Source: Terriglobales bacterium (lineage in GTDB: Bacteria > Acidobacteriota > Terriglobia > Terriglobales > Acidobacteriaceae). Taken from it: 43,929 nt of DNA. The notes below the pieces were generated by a model, which saw only the letters and a list, made by a program, of their open reading frames with translations, was not told the DNA's origin and did not search any database. The DNA lies in assembly GCA_035624455.1 (NCBI GenBank), contig DASPRM010000003.1, positions 1 to 43,929 of the forward strand, given 5' to 3'. The position numbers and the translations under genes are program-made. Positions 8,726 through 16,983 of the stretch are shown here, one piece after another. Position 1 is the stretch's first letter. Every line of letters begins with the position of its first letter.

Positions 8726-10840
8726 CTACTTAGGCTTCTTCTTTCCGAATGCTCCCAGGAAATCCTGAAGTGGGTTTTGAGGCTGCGACTGCTGTGGCTG
8801 CTGTTGCCCTTGACCGGGATTCCGCGGGCCGCCAAGAAAATTCTGCAGCGTATTGGTTACGGAAGCTGGATTATTGATGTCGGGAACCAGTCCCTTCAGC
8901 CTCATCTGTGCGAGTTGCTGCACATCGGGCTCGAATCTGGGTTTGGAGAATGTGCCGCTGATCAGGGCGGGAATGACTAATTCACCCTGATTGTTGGCCA
9001 AGGCGGTCTTCATGTAGCCGCCGATGTTCTGTCCGCCGACTCTCTGGCTAACGGCTTGCGAGAGGACTGCGGTTGCGCGCATGTTCAGCGCCTCAGTAGC
9101 TAAGTTGGCTGTGCCCGCGAGGCCGACATTACCGATGTCAAGTTGAGCCTTAAGGTCGTTGGTCTGCGCGATTCCGCTCTTGATAAGAATATTTCCGGTC
9201 AGCTTCAGAATGTTGGTGATGCCCTGCGCCGCCTGGCCAGTCGGATTTCCACCCAGGAATCCTGCGATGGCTCCGAGTTCGTGGCCGATATCGGCGCCTG
9301 AATACTTCACATTATTCAGGTTCAAGTTTACCGTCCCATTCAGGGCTTTGAGGATTTCCGAACTAGAGATCTGCTTGACCGGGCCGGAGGCACGCAAGTC
9401 CACGTTAAGAACGCCTGCACCGCTAACCTTGTCCAGCGCGGTTACGCCATACGCCTTCGCCATTGCCAGGATTGCGGGAAGCTGGGCATTTGGCGCGCGC
9501 ACGCTGGCGTCAACTACCGGAGATGGGGACGTGTAGTTATGCATGTTGAATTGCGCCGTTACCGCTGTTCCAGCCGAGACTACGTTGAACGGATTGGAGC
9601 GCACATCGGAGGGCGTCAGATTCAGGCTTACAGATTGGACCTGTACCGGCTGCGGGAGGTCTTTTCCGCTCATTTGAAGGTTGGCTGCTGTCACCGTACC
9701 GTTCAACGCGGGTTTATCAGCAGCGCCCGTGGCTCGAATGTTTGCGTTCACATTGCCGGTGACCGTTACGCCGGGTGAAAGAGCCATTCCCGATGCGGCC
9801 GCCAGTTTCGCAGCTTCAGCCACAGAGACGTTGTTTGCTTTTATATTTAGATCGATCTGAGCGGGAGTAGGCTTAGCGTTCACCGTACCACTCATGTCGA
9901 TCGGTGTTGATCCCAGCTTGGCCGTAAACTTGCGAATGGTGATCTTGTCAACCGGCAACTCGTCGGTCAGGTCATACTGCGCCGAGATCGGGTAGCCGAG
10001 ATCCATCCCATGTACTTTGGCATTCTGGATGTTGGTTTCGCCATTTGCCGTCAGCTTGCCTGATTCGGAGGTGATACTGGTTTGGCCGGTCAGAATTCCG
10101 TTGGTTCCATTGAGAGCCGGGGAATTCAGGAATTTTGCCAGATCCGCAATGCCGACCTGCTTGAGATTCAAGATGCCACGGAAGGGGATCTGGACAGGAT
10201 CCTGCTGCCCCAGCGGCCCACCTTTTCCCTGTAATCTTACTTCCTGCCCTCCTGCGCCTGCCATGTGCGCTGCCGCATCAATCGTGAAGGGCTGATTGGG
10301 CGCGAAATTCTTTAGCGTGACCTGGATGTGGTCATACAAAGACGGCGTCCTGCTTTTCGCCTGATCGAGTATGGAGACCTGTGCGTCCCGGATTACCAAT
10401 TCTCCCAGGGAAAACTGCTGCTCTGGGGATGCTGCTGGCTTCTGGGTGGTCTGCGCGTGGCCTAAGGAGGCAAAATTCCAAACCCCCGCCTGGTTCTTGA
10501 TCAAGCTGAAGCTGGGTCGCTCGAGATCCAGAGAATTGATTTCGACCTGTTTGTGGAGCAGCGGTAGAAGCTGAACTGAAACATCCAGTTCCTTCGCTTT
10601 GACAAAAGGGCCAGAGCTGAAATGTGGATCGTCGGCGATCGTAAGATTCTGCACGCGAAAGCGCGGCGGGAACAGAGTCAAGTGCATGTCGCCGAGAGTT
10701 ACTGGCCGGCCTAGCCGTTTCTGGAGTTGTGTCTGGATCGTTCCACGATATTTGTTGACGTCGAAGGTAGCGGCGAAGATCAAAGCTGCTCCCACGATTA
10801 CAAGCAAGACAACGATGATCGCAATTCCAATTTTCCGCAT
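8726..10840 (-). CDS. AsmA-family membrane-anchored protein
   Basis: 704 residues with an N-terminal membrane anchor (IGIAIIVVLLVIVGAALIFA) and the AsmA-type start of the soluble part (DVNKYRGTIQTQLQKRLGRPVTLGDMHLTLFPPRFRV-like pattern, about residues 28-70). It continues as a long beta-rich repeat region with many GTVNAK, GNVNANIRA and GTVTAANLQMSG strands, and ends in a Gln/Pro-rich low-complexity tail (about 670-704). AsmA-like proteins are inner-membrane-anchored periplasmic proteins related to bridge-like lipid-transfer proteins and are implicated in outer-membrane lipid homeostasis. The start has an excellent GGAGG six bases upstream of the ATG. It appears monocistronic or paired with the small Cys-rich gene downstream. 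Family assignment is strong; the exact cargo is unknown. Confidence 0.88.
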   Translation of the reverse strand: MRKIGIAIIVVLLVIVGAALIFAATFDVNKYRGTIQTQLQKRLGRPVTLGDMHLTLFPPRFRVQNLTIADDPHFSSGPFVKAKELDVSVQLLPLLHKQVEINSLDLERPSFSLIKNQAGVWNFASLGHAQTTQKPAASPEQQFSLGELVIRDAQVSILDQAKSRTPSLYDHIQVTLKNFAPNQPFTIDAAAHMAGAGGQEVRLQGKGGPLGQQDPVQIPFRGILNLKQVGIADLAKFLNSPALNGTNGILTGQTSITSESGKLTANGETNIQNAKVHGMDLGYPISAQYDLTDELPVDKITIRKFTAKLGSTPIDMSGTVNAKPTPAQIDLNIKANNVSVAEAAKLAAASGMALSPGVTVTGNVNANIRATGAADKPALNGTVTAANLQMSGKDLPQPVQVQSVSLNLTPSDVRSNPFNVVSAGTAVTAQFNMHNYTSPSPVVDASVRAPNAQLPAILAMAKAYGVTALDKVSGAGVLNVDLRASGPVKQISSSEILKALNGTVNLNLNNVKYSGADIGHELGAIAGFLGGNPTGQAAQGITNILKLTGNILIKSGIAQTNDLKAQLDIGNVGLAGTANLATEALNMRATAVLSQAVSQRVGGQNIGGYMKTALANNQGELVIPALISGTFSKPRFEPDVQQLAQMRLKGLVPDINNPASVTNTLQNFLGGPRNPGQGQQQPQQSQPQNPLQDFLGAFGKKKPK

Positions 10841-10986
10841 GGCCTTCCTCCTGGGTCGCCTTAAGTTGTTCGATGAGACATATGAGTCTCGGTGTTTGCC
10901 GATTTAACTGTTGAGAAAGGAAGGTTTTACCTGATCGCTTGGATGAGGCCATTCAGGATTAGTTGCAGTATTGCATAAGGCGAGGA

Positions 10987-11063
10987 TGGAGGCCCTGGGC
11001 AGAGTCGAACTGCCGACCAACGGTTTAGGAAACCGCTGCTCTATCCATCTGAGCTACAGGGCC
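10987..11063 (-). tRNA. tRNA-Arg (anticodon CCT)
   Basis: Read on the minus strand, the segment folds as a canonical tRNA. The 7-bp acceptor stem is GGCCCTG with CAGGGCC, the D-arm is GCTC/GAGC and the 5-bp anticodon stem carries loop TTCCTAA, giving anticodon CCT. The variable loop has 5 bases and the T-arm is GGCAG/CTGCC with loop TTCGACT. A CCA end appears to be encoded (10987-10989 on the plus strand) after a T discriminator. It would decode AGG codons. I found no duplicated 3' end nearby that would mark an integrated element. Confidence 0.97.
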
Positions 11064-11232
11064 GTGCGGCGATGTGATGCAATTATCTCACGCGAATTTA
11101 CAGACCGGCAGCGAGCCTAAACTGACCATCGCTGGCCGTCTGATGATCGTAGCGGTTATCCATTGTGCGGCTTTAGATCCGGCTATATCGGGCTGGGCGT
11201 GATATTCAGGAGCCAATCTGAATGCCCCCCTG

Positions 11233-11508
11233 TTATGCCGCCCGCTTGCGTTCCGGTGGACGCTTCTCATTTTTGGGCTTGGGACGCCGCTGACGCCGGT
11301 CGGCCATCTTCTTTACTCTCACTTCTTTGACACCCAGGACCTCGATCATCTGCTTTTCCAGGTGCTCTGAGGGTACGATGTCACCGCAAACAATCTTGTC
11401 GAGCATAATCGGGTTGATTTTCAATGCTTGCGCGAGTTGATTTTTTTCGAGCTTTTTCCTCTTCATGGCAGCTCGAATCGCAGCGGCGAGTTCTTTTTCC
11501 GTTCGCAT
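11233..11508 (-). CDS. Small XRE/lambda-repressor-like HTH protein with basic tail
   Basis: 91 residues. Residues about 5-58 resemble a lambda-repressor-like helix-turn-helix: a first helix with ELAAAIRAAMKRKKL, then KNQLAQALKINPIMLDKIVCG as the HTH pair, and a C-terminal helix around EHLEKQMIEVLG. Residues 64-91 are almost entirely Lys, Arg, Pro and Glu, a basic tail that could bind nucleic acid nonspecifically. The ATG has AAGGAG six bases upstream. It stands alone between tRNA-Arg and a small membrane protein gene. It could be a transcription regulator or an orphan antitoxin-like protein, but no toxin partner is visible next to it. Confidence 0.72.
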   Translation of the reverse strand: MRTEKELAAAIRAAMKRKKLEKNQLAQALKINPIMLDKIVCGDIVPSEHLEKQMIEVLGVKEVRVKKMADRRQRRPKPKNEKRPPERKRAA

Positions 11509-11717
11509 GAAAACTCCTTATTGATCAGCCTGCTGCTCTGCTGGTGGCCATTGTCAGTCGAATTTTGGACGTAGGGCGCAATGTGGTGGTTGTCCGAGAG
11601 AAGGAGAGCTTATATCCGAAGCGGAGAATACGCGGGAACCAGGTTAGAGGCTCGGAGTCATGAGAACGCTTTGGCGTCGTAAGTCAGCACGACAAACGAT
11701 CCAACTGGACGGAATTC

Positions 11718-11990
11718 TTATCCAATCAGCTTATGGGGTTCATGGTCGATTGGCGGGACGTCCAACCCTTGCAATGTCCTGAACGCGGCGCTGAAGGCAA
11801 GAGCTCCCAGGGGCAGACCGACGGTCAACCCATAGAGCATTGCGTAAAGCCCCAGGGCTTTGTCATTGTGCGGATAAGTGAGTGAGACGAGGGCGCTCAC
11901 CGTGAGCACCACCACCGCAAATCCCGTCAGGCCGGCTGCTGCCGACAGCAATACCCGCGCCAGAAACCGCAGCGTTCGAACCTTATTCAT
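11718..11990 (-). CDS. Small membrane protein, unknown function
   Basis: 90 residues with two predicted membrane helices, about residues 13-38 (VLLSAAAGLTGFAVVVLTVSALV) and 46-70 (ALGLYAMLYGLTVGLPLGALAFSAAF), a short Tyr-Pro-His-Asn loop between them, and a polar tail with DVPPIDHEPHKLIG. Composition and hydrophobic pattern are those of a real integral membrane protein, but I recognise no family. Neighbours are an HTH protein downstream and another small membrane protein upstream, all on the minus strand with gaps of more than 200 bases, so co-transcription is not evident. Confidence 0.55.
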   Translation of the reverse strand: MNKVRTLRFLARVLLSAAAGLTGFAVVVLTVSALVSLTYPHNDKALGLYAMLYGLTVGLPLGALAFSAAFRTLQGLDVPPIDHEPHKLIG

Positions 11991-12220
11991 GCGCTGGGCC
12001 GCCCCTTTCTTACCGCAACCCGATGCTGTTCCTTTGTTGTTTCGAGGGTTTGTGGAGTTGCTAACGTGAAAACTGTAGTCCCGGCTAAGAGGTGCGAAAA
12101 GTAACCGCGGTAATCAATCATCACCTTAAAATGAAGGCCAAAAAGTAATTTGATTTCATTAACTTAGGCGAAAAGAGCAATGTTTTACCTCATCTGGATT
12201 CTGGGCCGATCCTGGGCAGT

Positions 12221-12586
12221 CTAGGAATCTGTCTGCTCCTTGCTGAGCTGAATAGCGGTGAGTACAGAGACCACTTCCAACCCGACGACGGATAGGCCGC
12301 CCACAATCAAACCGTAGATGGTAGCGACATTCTGCGGCCCCCAGACCCAACCGCCAACCAAAATCAGAAATGCAAAGAAGGCAACCAGGATCGCCAAGGG
12401 AATCGCTGCCAGAACCGTGATCCAGCGATTATTGAAAATCAGACCCATGGCAGCGATCAGGAACAGCACGGCCAAGACAAGCAGGAATCCCGATTCTTCG
12501 GCAGGTTCTACCCTGAGCACGAACCAAACCCCGGCTATGGCCGTGGCTGCGAGAACGAGGTTTAAGGCGATGCACAGGGATCGCAT
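12221..12586 (-). CDS. Small multi-pass membrane protein, unknown function
   Basis: 121 residues from the ATG at 12586. Four hydrophobic segments are visible: about 5-24, 33-50, 56-80 and 88-112, with a loop bearing RVEPAEES and a conserved-looking NNRW turn, and a short charged C-terminus (QLSKEQTDS). The open frame extends far upstream to 13069, but that extension runs antisense through the secreted-protein gene and is Cys/Arg/Ser-rich, so I place the start here. No clear ribosome site precedes this ATG. No family recognised; it could be a general four-helix membrane protein. Confidence 0.6.
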   Translation of the reverse strand: MRSLCIALNLVLAATAIAGVWFVLRVEPAEESGFLLVLAVLFLIAAMGLIFNNRWITVLAAIPLAILVAFFAFLILVGGWVWGPQNVATIYGLIVGGLSVVGLEVVSVLTAIQLSKEQTDS

Positions 12587-12784
12587 GAGACCCCAAGAGA
12601 GTAGCACTGAGTGCAAGTTTCGCTTGGACGCTTCTTCACTACGTCGCACCGGACCGCCGACCTGAGCGGCCAAGAGAAAACTACCTCGGCATTTGGCGCA
12701 AGAACGAACCCCGGCAAGGTGTTGCCTGTTATCCAAGTTAGGATGGAGTGCGAGGTCGGTCACTGCAAGACGAGGCCAAGCCAA

Positions 12785-13579
12785 GTGGGAAATGATCGAA
12801 TTGAGAAGGCAGAGAAATGGGTATTGCCGGCTTATAGCGTAATACTGACGATGTCGCTCGTATGCTGTACAGCGGCAGCCCAGCAGATCGCCCCGGTTAC
12901 GTCTCAGAATTCCCCCAGTGTTACTGTGGCTAAATCTCAGGGGGAAAAAGAGACAGAGCGGGAAATTCAAAAACAGGAGCAGTCGCAGAGAATCCTCGGC
13001 GTCGTGCCCATGTTCGGGACGACCAGCCGCCAAGATCCTCCGCCTCTTACAGCTAGCCAAAAATTTCATCTTTTCGCCAAGAGTTCGTTCGATCCTTTCG
13101 TGTTTGTCTCCGCGGGAATACAGGCCGGAATCAGCCAGTCACAGAACGAATTCCCCGCGTACGGGCAAGGCATGGCAGGATATGCCAAACGCTACGCAGC
13201 CACGCTTGGCGATAGTACCTCCGGCAGCTTCTTTGGGGGTTTCCTGTACCCCGTTCTGCTGAAGCAGGACCCGCGATATTTCCGTCTCGGCCAGGGCAGC
13301 GCTAAACACCGCATAGGATATGCGCTGGCGCAGGCATTCGTGTGTCGCACGGATAAGGGCGGCCGGGCATTCAACTATTCCAGCGTCCTAGGGGCGTTTT
13401 CTTCAGGTGCCTTGTCGAATGCGTACTATCCACCCAGCGATCGCGGTTTCGGGCTGACTATGAGCCGAACAGGAATATCGATGATCTACGGTAGCGCGGG
13501 AGGACTGGTCGATGAGTTCTGGCCCGACATCCATCACAAGTTTTTCGAGAAACACAAGAAGAAGCAACCAACGCCTTGA
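12785..13579 (+). CDS. Secreted/outer-membrane-type protein of unknown function
   Basis: About 264 residues from a GTG at 12785. A signal peptide follows basic residues (hydrophobic run ending TMSLVCCTAAAQQ). After a Lys/Glu/Gln-rich helix comes a Gly/Phe/Tyr-rich region with recognisable blocks: ILGVVPMFGTTS, LTASQKFHLFAKSSFDPF, LYPVLLKQDPRYFRLGQGS, AFNYSSVLGAFSSGALSNAYYP and GSAGGLVDEFWPDI. From memory, this block pattern recurs in many proteins of Acidobacteriota genomes, none with a known role. The open frame reaches upstream to 12611, but the earlier ATGs (12611, 12743) would bury the signal peptide. Gly-rich alternation suggests a surface or outer-membrane location. Start is uncertain; existence is well supported. 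Confidence 0.75.
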   Translation: MGNDRIEKAEKWVLPAYSVILTMSLVCCTAAAQQIAPVTSQNSPSVTVAKSQGEKETEREIQKQEQSQRILGVVPMFGTTSRQDPPPLTASQKFHLFAKSSFDPFVFVSAGIQAGISQSQNEFPAYGQGMAGYAKRYAATLGDSTSGSFFGGFLYPVLLKQDPRYFRLGQGSAKHRIGYALAQAFVCRTDKGGRAFNYSSVLGAFSSGALSNAYYPPSDRGFGLTMSRTGISMIYGSAGGLVDEFWPDIHHKFFEKHKKKQPTP

Positions 13580-14065
13580 AGGGCGAGCGTCCGCGCCTCT
13601 CGGCCGAGCAGTCGCTACATTTTCAATTGACCTTAGGACTTCAAGGGCAGCGATACCATGCCTCGTCGGCTGACTAGCCCTATTGCGTAAGTAGTCCGGA
13701 GAATTGCAAAACCGGAAATTGCGACGCACCCTATCAGAAAGGCTATCTTCCCGCTCACCTCTGGCCGGAAAAGATGGGCTCCCCCTAAAAAACCTACAAC
13801 TGGACATTTTGCTCATGGGAGCGAAATGAAGTCCACGCGCGCATCTAGTCCGGGCTCCGGATACTGCGTATCGAACTCCGGCGACTTGTTCGCGCCTGGT
13901 ATGCAGGGACGCTCCAGCGGTTTGCGGGTGCCGTTTCCCCAGTAGCGGGCTGTGGCAGCGGCGCCCCAGGAGAGGCTGGGTTACGGGCGATATCCGGCTA
14001 TTGCGCCGAATTACCCGGCCTCTCTCCCCTTTGCTGAAAACGGCTTTGCGCGGGCTTGAAGAGCA
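13580..14065. other. Intergenic region without a convincing gene
   Basis: About 486 bases between the secreted-protein gene and the stop of the type III polyketide synthase. A minus-strand frame covers 13580-13816, but it continues antisense into the secreted-protein gene and has Arg/Ser-rich shadow-like composition. I see no clear T-tailed hairpin, no tRNA and no frame with a ribosome site. A methyltransferase gene often sits downstream of bacterial type III polyketide synthases; none is present here. Confidence 0.5.
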
Positions 14066-15115
14066 TCACCAGCGCACGAGAACCAGTTCGGAGCAGAATC
14101 CCGGACCCATGGCGGCGAGCACACTATAGGTTCCAGGTTCACCGCGACGATTGGCCAGGAAATCCTCCAGTACAAACAGGACGGAAGCGGAAGAAAGATT
14201 CCCCACGGTCCGCAAAGACTGCCAGGAGGCTTCCAACTCGCCATCGCGCAATTCCAAGGCGCCGGCCACGGCCTCCAGCACTCGTGGACCGCCGGTATGA
14301 ATAATCCAGCTTCGGATATCTTTGCGGGTCATTTGATGCTCGGCGAGGAAGGCATCCACGTCATTGCGCAAGTGGCGCTCGACCATCACAGGGACGTCGG
14401 GTGAGAGGACAATCTGGAAGCCCTTCTCCGAGATATCCCAACCCATGACCTCCTCAGTGTTGGGATAAAAGACCGAGCGAGTGGCGATGATCTCGGGCCC
14501 CTGGAAATCGGTATCCGAACCAGCCACCACCACGGCGGCTGCGCCGTCGCCAAAGAGTCCGGTGGAAATCAGATTGGCTACGGAAAAGTCTTCGCGTTGC
14601 CAGGTAAGCGAACAGATTTCCACAGACAACAGTACTGCTACCTGGTCGGGAAAGCCGCGCACGTAATCGGCGGCACGCGCTATACCTGCCGCCCCTGCCA
14701 CGCATCCCAGGCCAAAGATGGGGATACGTTTCACGTTAGGTGACAGTCCCATATGGTTTACCAATTTGGCGTCGATCGAAGGACTCGCGATGCCCGTTAC
14801 AGAGACAAAAAACAGCGCCTGAAAGGCGGAAGGCACCATGCCTAAGGGCATAATGGCTTTGCAAATGGCTTGGGAACCTAGCTGCACCGCGGCATCGATC
14901 CACTTGCGGTTTGCCTTCCCCCAGGTGTTCACGCGCAAGTAACCTTCCAGGGGCAGCACCAGATAGCGCTTGTCCACTCCTGCACGGGCGTGCAGGCGTT
15001 CCAACATGTCGGCTCGTGGTAGGCGGTCTCCCCAGAAGCGGCTCAAGGCAGAAACAATAGTGGTCTGATCGTACTCATGTCTGGGAAGAGCGCTGGCTGC
15101 GTTGACGATTCTCAT
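14066..15115 (-). CDS. Type III polyketide synthase (chalcone/stilbene synthase-like)
   Basis: 349 residues, the usual length. The thiolase-fold catalytic triad is intact: Cys138 in FGLGCVAGAAG, His273 in WIIHTGGPRVLEA and Asn306 in TVGNLSSASVLF; the C-terminal AMGPGF loop of the chalcone-synthase superfamily is present. These homodimeric enzymes condense an acyl-CoA starter with several malonyl-CoA units to make alkylresorcinols, alkylpyrones or phloroglucinol-type products without an acyl carrier protein. The starter and ring-closure mode cannot be read from sequence. No methyltransferase, hydroxylase or transporter accompanies it; the downstream 486 bases are empty and the upstream neighbour is divergent cysE. 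The ATG lacks a good ribosome site. Confidence 0.93.
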   Translation of the reverse strand: MRIVNAASALPRHEYDQTTIVSALSRFWGDRLPRADMLERLHARAGVDKRYLVLPLEGYLRVNTWGKANRKWIDAAVQLGSQAICKAIMPLGMVPSAFQALFFVSVTGIASPSIDAKLVNHMGLSPNVKRIPIFGLGCVAGAAGIARAADYVRGFPDQVAVLLSVEICSLTWQREDFSVANLISTGLFGDGAAAVVVAGSDTDFQGPEIIATRSVFYPNTEEVMGWDISEKGFQIVLSPDVPVMVERHLRNDVDAFLAEHQMTRKDIRSWIIHTGGPRVLEAVAGALELRDGELEASWQSLRTVGNLSSASVLFVLEDFLANRRGEPGTYSVLAAMGPGFCSELVLVRW

Positions 15116-15383
15116 GTGTTAGTCCGTTCCAGTTGTGGGGCTGTCCTTATCTGACCCCAGGGTTAGCTTCGGGATGATGATCCGAAGCATCACTTTGCGA
15201 GAAAAGGCAAAGGATAGCGATGCATTCTACGCTAGCTGTCCAGAAATCGGATGCCCTAATGCTTAAAGCGGAAGAGGCGAATGCAGGAATCAGGAATTTC
15301 GGACGGCAAATGCACGGGATATGGCAGCATAGGGGTATTCTCTCATGAACAAAATAAGGAAGCGCTGAAGCTTCGGGCACGAA

Positions 15384-15421
15384 GGAGGTGCAATGAAAGA
15401 TCCCGTCAATAACGCACCTCC
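15384..15421 (+). promoter_or_regulatory. Shine-Dalgarno-sequestering hairpin in the cysE leader
   Basis: GGAGGTGC at 15384-15391 is perfectly complementary to GCACCTCC at 15414-15421, with a 22-base loop holding the ATG of a 17-codon leader ORF. The left arm is the leader ORF's own near-ideal Shine-Dalgarno, so the folded RNA would hide it. The right arm mimics the anti-Shine-Dalgarno of 16S rRNA. Chance is possible but the geometry is that of a translational switch. The rest of the region from 15116 to 15383 shows no gene or other clear signal. Confidence 0.5.
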
Positions 15422-15446
15422 GCATCCAGGGCACTGCGTGGTTTAG
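15393..15446 (+). CDS. 17-residue leader peptide upstream of cysE (putative)
   Basis: ATG at 15393 follows AAGGAGGTG, the strongest ribosome-binding site in the window, and the frame ends in TAG at 15444-15446, two bases before the cysE ATG. The peptide is [17 protein letters not shown]: Pro-rich, with a single Cys codon three codons before the stop. cysE itself has no good ribosome site, so its translation could depend on ribosomes arriving from this ORF. A Cys codon near the end of a leader before a cysteine-biosynthesis gene suggests attenuation by cysteine supply. That is inference: a single Cys codon is weak evidence. Confidence 0.4.
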   Translation: MKDPVNNAPPHPGHCVV

Positions 15447-15448
15447 CT

Positions 15449-16153
15449 ATGGCAGCTTTGCGATCAATCCGAGAAGACGTTGCTGCAGTTCTCGATCGAG
15501 ATCCGGCGGCCAAATCAAGATTGGAAGTTTTGCTCTGCTACTCCGGGCTGCACGCTTTGTGGGTATACAGACTGAGCCACTGGTTCTGGGAACATAATTT
15601 TCGTCTCGGCGGGCGATGGCTGAGTCAGGTGGGCAGATTCCTAACTGGAATCGAGATCCACCCGGGCGCACGGGTAGGACGACGCCTGTTTATTGATCAC
15701 GGAATGGGAGTGGTGATTGGAGAGACGACCATTCTGGGCGATGACGTTACGCTTTATCAGGGCGTGACCCTGGGCGGCACCGGCAAGGAGCAGGGCAAGA
15801 GGCATCCTACTATCGGAAATAGTGTGGTCATAGGCGCGGGAGCGAGGATTCTCGGCAATATTACGATCGGCGACAATTGCCGCATTGGGGCGGGCTCCGT
15901 AGTGTTGCGCGATGTGCCAGCAGACTCGACCATCGTGGGTGTGCCGGGGCATGTGGTGCTGCGCAACGGCAAACGTGTGGTGATCACCGATCCCAAACAG
16001 ATCAACGATCCGCTATCCGAGGCCCTGGTGGCAGTAGCTACACAGGTCAAAGAACTAAAGGCGCGAGTCCACAAGCTGGAGGGACCAGAATCTCCGGTTG
16101 ACGACTCCGCGGATGCCTTGCAGCAAGTGATCGAGATCGATTTTCAGATTTGA
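15449..16153 (+). CDS. cysE: Serine O-acetyltransferase
   Basis: A 234-residue protein that makes O-acetyl-L-serine from serine and acetyl-CoA, the first committed step of cysteine synthesis. It has a helical N-terminal half (about 1-60) and a left-handed beta-helix of hexapeptide repeats (about 65-180), with [57 protein letters not shown] and [13 protein letters not shown]; His residues of the IDHG and RHPT motifs fit the active site. This is the short, EpsC-like form rather than the E. coli 273-residue form. The C-terminus adds about 40 helical residues ([19 protein letters not shown]), perhaps a coiled coil. No cysK follows. It sits behind a short leader ORF with a hairpin over its ribosome site. 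Confidence 0.93.
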   Translation: MAALRSIREDVAAVLDRDPAAKSRLEVLLCYSGLHALWVYRLSHWFWEHNFRLGGRWLSQVGRFLTGIEIHPGARVGRRLFIDHGMGVVIGETTILGDDVTLYQGVTLGGTGKEQGKRHPTIGNSVVIGAGARILGNITIGDNCRIGAGSVVLRDVPADSTIVGVPGHVVLRNGKRVVITDPKQINDPLSEALVAVATQVKELKARVHKLEGPESPVDDSADALQQVIEIDFQI

Positions 16154-16221
16154 ATGCCGACTACGGGACCCGGCTACGGCGGAAATCCGGGGCATGAGGA
16201 GGAGAACGCAAGATTTGACGC

Positions 16222-16270
16222 GGACGGGGCGGACAGGCGAGATCGCCTGTCCTACACAGACCACCCGTCC
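16222..16270. repeat. Nested palindrome between convergent genes
   Basis: GGACAGGCGA (16231-16240) pairs perfectly with TCGCCTGTCC (16243-16252), and an outer pair GGACGGG (16222-16228) with CCCGTCC (16264-16270) can extend the fold. It lies between the convergent cysE and FKBP genes. There is no T-run on either side, so it is not a classic intrinsic terminator. It may be a REP-like interspersed palindrome or a transcript-stabilising structure. I saw no second copy in the window. Confidence 0.6.
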
Positions 16271-16318
16271 TGGCTCAAAATGACCACAGAGTCCCTTGGG
16301 CTCGAAGAAGCTGTCAGC

Positions 16319-16765
16319 CTACTTACCTACCCCGAGCAGCTCCACATCAAAAACCAGAGTTGCGTTTGGCGGGATGACACCGCCGGCACCACGAGCCCCG
16401 TAGCCTAAGTCGGGAGGAATCTGCAGTTGACGCTTACCGCCTACCTTCATGCCGGCGACGCCCTCATCCCAGCCCTTGATAACGTTTCCCTGGCCGAGAA
16501 CAAACTCGAACGGCTTGCCGCGATCTACGGAGCTATCGAATTTTTTGCCGTTCGTCAGCCATCCGGTGTAGTGGACCTTCACGCGCTGACCTGCGGTGGC
16601 TGTCGGCCCAGTGCCTTCTTTGATGTCCCAGTACTTGAGTCCGTCAGAAGTGGTTACGGGTTTCCCGGTCACCTTGGTTGGCGCACTGGTATCGGACTGC
16701 GACCAACCCGATAAAGCTAAAGCCAGCAAGACTAAGAGCAATGCGGCAAGTCTTCCGATGATCAC
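16319..16765 (-). CDS. Exported FKBP-type peptidyl-prolyl isomerase
   Basis: 148 residues from a GTG at 16765, which has AGGAG eight bases upstream and places a hydrophobic signal segment ([19 protein letters not shown]) at the very N-terminus. A longer upstream frame exists but lacks a ribosome site. The FKBP domain occupies about residues 38-148: [84 protein letters not shown]. Active-site residues of the FKBP12 type (Tyr of HYTG, Phe/Asp of KFDSS, Trp of KGWDEG, Tyr of GYG) are all present. It catalyses cis-trans isomerisation of Xaa-Pro bonds, here probably assisting folding of periplasmic proteins. Monocistronic. Confidence 0.94.
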   Translation of the reverse strand: MIIGRLAALLLVLLALALSGWSQSDTSAPTKVTGKPVTTSDGLKYWDIKEGTGPTATAGQRVKVHYTGWLTNGKKFDSSVDRGKPFEFVLGQGNVIKGWDEGVAGMKVGGKRQLQIPPDLGYGARGAGGVIPPNATLVFDVELLGVGK

Positions 16766-16983
16766 CAGCAGTTCTCCTGAAGATTGATTTGGGTACAGCG
16801 AATATCGCTGCAGACGGTATGCTTTCACACCTGGCGGCTCAATGGCCACAACAATCGCGTCTGTCTGGTTTGACGCTGGCTTGCATGATTTCGCCGCGGG
16901 AATGTATCCTGCCACGACTGAATGCCGGCATGGCTGCTGGTTTTGGAATCTCGCAATTCCCTGATCTCAGGTTGAGGTGAACG

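Noticed and set aside
10987-11063. tRNA-Arg as the integration site of a mobile element
   Set aside because: No repeat of the tRNA 3' end was found in the window and no integrase gene is nearby.
12587-13069. Long minus-strand open frame extending the small membrane protein by about 160 codons
   Set aside because: The extension is antisense to the secreted-protein gene and its composition (Cys, Arg, Ser, Leu without a pattern) is that of a shadow; the hydrophobic membrane protein begins at 12586.
13403-13816. Minus-strand 137-codon frame
   Set aside because: Largely antisense to the secreted-protein gene; Arg/Ser-rich; no family signal.
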